Shown: positions 61,577 to 64,000 of the stretch, piece by piece
Layout: each line of letters opens with the position of its first letter
Position numbering within the stretch: the first letter of the stretch is position 1
NCBI GenBank assembly: GCA_021396245.1
Contig: WNYE01000070.1
Span: forward strand, 62,001 to 126,000
Source of the DNA: Sporothrix humicola
Taxonomy: Eukaryota > Ascomycota > Sordariomycetes > Ophiostomatales > Ophiostomataceae
Direction of reading: 5' to 3'
Length of the DNA: 64,000 nt
The notes under the pieces: generated by a model
What the model saw: only the letters and a program-made list of their open reading frames with translations
The model's database searches: none
What the model was told of the DNA's origin: nothing
Made by a program: the position numbers and the translations under genes

Positions 61577-63473
61577 TGTGTGCGTGAGGGGTGTGAAGAG
61601 GAGAGGTTGAAAGAAGGAGGGAGAAGTTGGAGTAAAGACAACAGGTAAGGAGAATGTCGAGGAGGAAAGTCGAGAGGATGGTCAAAGATGTCAAGTGAGA
61701 CTTTGACTTCTTCAACCCCTCATCTCCAACGCACGTCACTCTTATACTCTTCACATCGTTTTACGAGCGCCGTCCTCGGCCTCATCACCCCTCATTTGTT
61801 TGTCCTTGTCCACCAGGGGACCACTTACAGTCGGTGCAAAAGGCACCAAGAGAAAGGAAGAGAAAGGACCGGGTGGACGACCCTGTGGATGGCTCTGTGG
61901 ATGCAAGATGGAGTCGCATCTGCGCATCTAGGCGCGTCCGTTGGCCAAACAGACGTGTACAATGCTGCAGCGTGACTTCCTGAAAATCGTGTTAGTCGAC
62001 AGCGGGTCCGGGAAATCGGGCATCTCTTGATGAAGACAGACAATTCCCGGACCCTGGACGGCACAACTGCTCTCGTGACAACAGTTGATGGCACGGTCCG
62101 GGGGTATGGCACGAGCTTGACGAGCTAACAATGCCTATTACCCCATGCTTGCCCGCATGGTCGTGATGTTTGTCCACCATCGAACGAGGAAGACCGTCTT
62201 AGTGTCGGGAAATCGGCGGTGCGCTACCGGGAAATACAAGTGTCAGTGGCGGCAAAACGGAGAGCCCTTGTGAGTCTCCACTTATTTCGACACATCGTTC
62301 ATTCTCTTTCACCTGTTTTTTCCACTTTATCACACATCGCCCGCACTATCGTTTCTTTCATTGAATCCGGGGTGAGACTCACCGATTTCCCGGGAACTGT
62401 TCTCCTTTTTCCTTTCTCCTTTCTCTTTTTCTCTTTCTTGTCCCTTGTCATTCCCCATCCTATGCTCCATCTCTTCCAATCCCCACGGGGCGAGACAATG
62501 GGGTGACGACGCCGACGCTAACATGATTTTGTGGTCTTTTCACGGCAATACATCTTAGTAGTCGACAGAGTCAATGGAGTTCTCAATCGAGTGATGGAGA
62601 CACAATGGAGACAACACTGGAGACAATACTGGAGAATAACACCTCAAGAAACAACGAGCCGTAGTACGAGCTGTACACAGTAGCTTCACCAAGGAGTATC
62701 TACGAGTACAGCCGAGCTTGGAGACTTGGAGAATGGCGGGCCTGCCAAGAATACTCCGAATCGTCAAGGTGCAGGTGAGTGCCATGAGCCATGAACTATG
62801 GCATGGTGAGGCGGTGGCGCTGACGGCGAGGCCTGGGAGGCTAGCCCGTCCTTGGTGTCTTTGGTGTCTTTGGCGTCTCCTTTAAATCTTCCAAGCACAT
62901 TGCACATGGCTCACCGTCCTGATGGCTTGGCTACGGGAAATCTGGAAAATGTGTGTCTATCATTGAATTTTCCTAGTCTGTTCTTGTTATCCTTGTTGTC
63001 TTTGCAGTCTCTCGTGCCATTTTGCGACTTCTCCTCATCCACACGCAGCTCACCACCTCCTTCGGGCACACCTTGCATGCCTCGTGGTTTCCCCTTTCTC
63101 CTTTGTATTTTGCGGAGTACTCCGTATGCCATGGAGGCAGCTGTCGTCTCCGTCTTCTCTCCCTCTTCTTTTCTGTTTGTTTATCCGGGGCCCCAGACAG
63201 GAAACAGATCAGCCATCACTCATCTCCTTCACGCCATCCACTCTTTTCAGTATTTCCACGCTTTGCCCCGGCTCTTCATCTATCTGTTGTTTTTGACACG
63301 GATGCTGAACATCTGATAGCCGAGCAAGCAAGTGTATAAAGACGTGGCGATCTCTTTTTGTTTTTGTTTTTGTCGTCGTTCTGTCTTTGATCGACAGTCT
63401 TCACTGTGTCTCTTCTGTGTCCTCTCAACATATTTTCCCTTCTTCCTTTCTTATTACTCATCACACACATAAC
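61577..63473. other. Shared promoter region of SAF oxidoreductase and MFS transporter
   Basis: 1.9 kb between divergent starts. Several CGGGAAATC-type near repeats occur (62008, 62208, 62229, 62389), each a possible half-site for a Zn2Cys6 factor (CGG). Pyrimidine-rich leader near 63420-63470. No coding signal. Confidence 0.4.
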
Positions 63474-64000
63474 ATGGCCAACCTCGACGACATTGTGCCC
63501 GAGGGCCGCAATGCCCAGGACTACCTGGCAATTGTCAACTCATGGACGCCCGAGGAGCGCATCGCTCGCGAGAAGGCTCTGAAGCGCAAGATTGACTTTC
63601 GTCTTCTTCCTATTCTGGTGAGCACTCTTCCAGTTCCTATTGATATCGTCCACCACTAACTTCTCAGATCATCATGTACATTATGAACTACATCGACCGC
63701 AACGCCCTCCCCCAGGCGCGCATCCAGGGCCTCGAAAATGACTTGGGCCTCAAGGGCGTCGAGTACAACGTTGTCCTGTCCCTGACGTTCGTCGGCTACA
63801 TTCTCATGCAGGTGCCCAGCAACATGCTGCTGTCGATGCTCCGCCCCTCGTGGTACCTGTCGGCGGTCATGATTGCCTGGGGCATTGTCAGTGGTGCCAC
63901 GGGCGCCGTCCAGAACTTTGGCGGTCTGCTGGCGTGCCGCTTCTTCCTGGGCATTGCGGAGGCGCCGTTCTTTGTCGGCGTGGCGTTTTTGTTTTCGGGC
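63474..64000 (+). CDS. MFS transporter, anion:cation symporter (Dal5/allantoate permease type), 5' part
   Basis: Exon 1 (63474-63617) encodes a hydrophilic N-terminus with EREKALKRKIDFRLLPIL; a 50-nt intron (gtgagc...ttctcag) leads to exon 2 at 63668: IIMYIMNYIDRNALPQARIQ, the TM1 signature of this family (YxxxxIDRxNxxxAR), then GVEYNVVLSLTFVGYILMQVPSNML and FFLGIAEAPFFVGVAFLFSG, all hallmarks of the ACS group. The chain runs off the right edge after about 159 residues (usual length about 500). Members import allantoate, nicotinate, tartrate, pantothenate and other small anions. The divergent SAF oxidoreductase suggests a sugar-acid or related anion, by inference. Confidence 0.92.

Noticed and set aside
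1..64000. CRISPR arrays, rRNA genes, autonomous transposons, viral genes
   Set aside because: Looked for spaced direct repeats, rRNA core sequences, transposase or reverse-transcriptase motifs and long terminal repeats; none seen by eye.

Overview
The window looks like nuclear chromosomal DNA from a filamentous ascomycete (Pezizomycotina), probably a Sordariomycete or close relative. The genes are monocistronic, carry 0-3 short introns (about 50-150 nt, GTRAGT-type donors, CTRAC-like branch sites, YAG acceptors), have GC-rich third positions and sit among long low-information intergenic stretches. The families are typical fungal ones: PTR2, Zn2Cys6 regulator, MFS sugar and anion transporters, the cellulose-induced protein Cip1, and an acetylxylan-esterase-like SGNH protein. 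The lineage is inference.

Layout. 1-1718: 3' part of a PTR2 peptide transporter (-). 3023-4105: seven-repeat WD40 protein (-). 5001-5365: decayed ankyrin gene. 6345-11939: two secreted plant-wall proteins (+), Cip1-like and a CE3-type SGNH esterase with fibronectin III repeats that carries an apparent one-base frameshift. 13221-18125: conserved fungal protein, PhnZ-like HD oxygenase (-), Gln-rich protein, DUF1275 membrane protein (-). 18787-31257: GH2 beta-mannosidase (-), Gfo/Idh/MocA dehydrogenase (-), phytanoyl-CoA-dioxygenase-like enzyme (+), Zn2Cys6 regulator (-) and MFS sugar transporter (+); together these look like a small sugar-use neighbourhood. 32352-37709: three lineage-specific genes, two of them with an in-frame UAG. 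38518-45320: SAM methyltransferase (-), SDR (+), M20 metallopeptidase (-). 46895-48380: a rearranged, repeat-rich coding relic with three near-copies of a hairpin. 49306-49932: hypothetical gene (-). 49933-56005: 6 kb with no gene I can support. 56006-56077: tRNA-Cys (-). 56596-64000: ZIFL-type MFS transporter (-), Gfo/Idh-SAF oxidoreductase (-) and the 5' end of a Dal5-type MFS transporter (+).

How genes may work together. The sugar-related block supplies an intracellular mannosidase, a sugar-type dehydrogenase, an Fe(II)/2-oxoglutarate oxygenase, a regulator and a sugar importer. This is inferred from proximity and family only. The secreted Cip1 and CE3 proteins lie side by side and suit lignocellulose growth. 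The HD oxygenase keeps every PhnZ metal-ligand position and, with the PhyH-like oxygenase 10 kb away, recalls the bacterial PhnY/PhnZ phosphonate pair. The most unusual observation is that the two orphan genes at 33.8-37.7 kb are each open apart from one UAG lying in a short potential hairpin loop. That fits fungal A-to-I mRNA editing (UAG to UGG), although CAG-to-TAG mutation or readthrough are alternatives.
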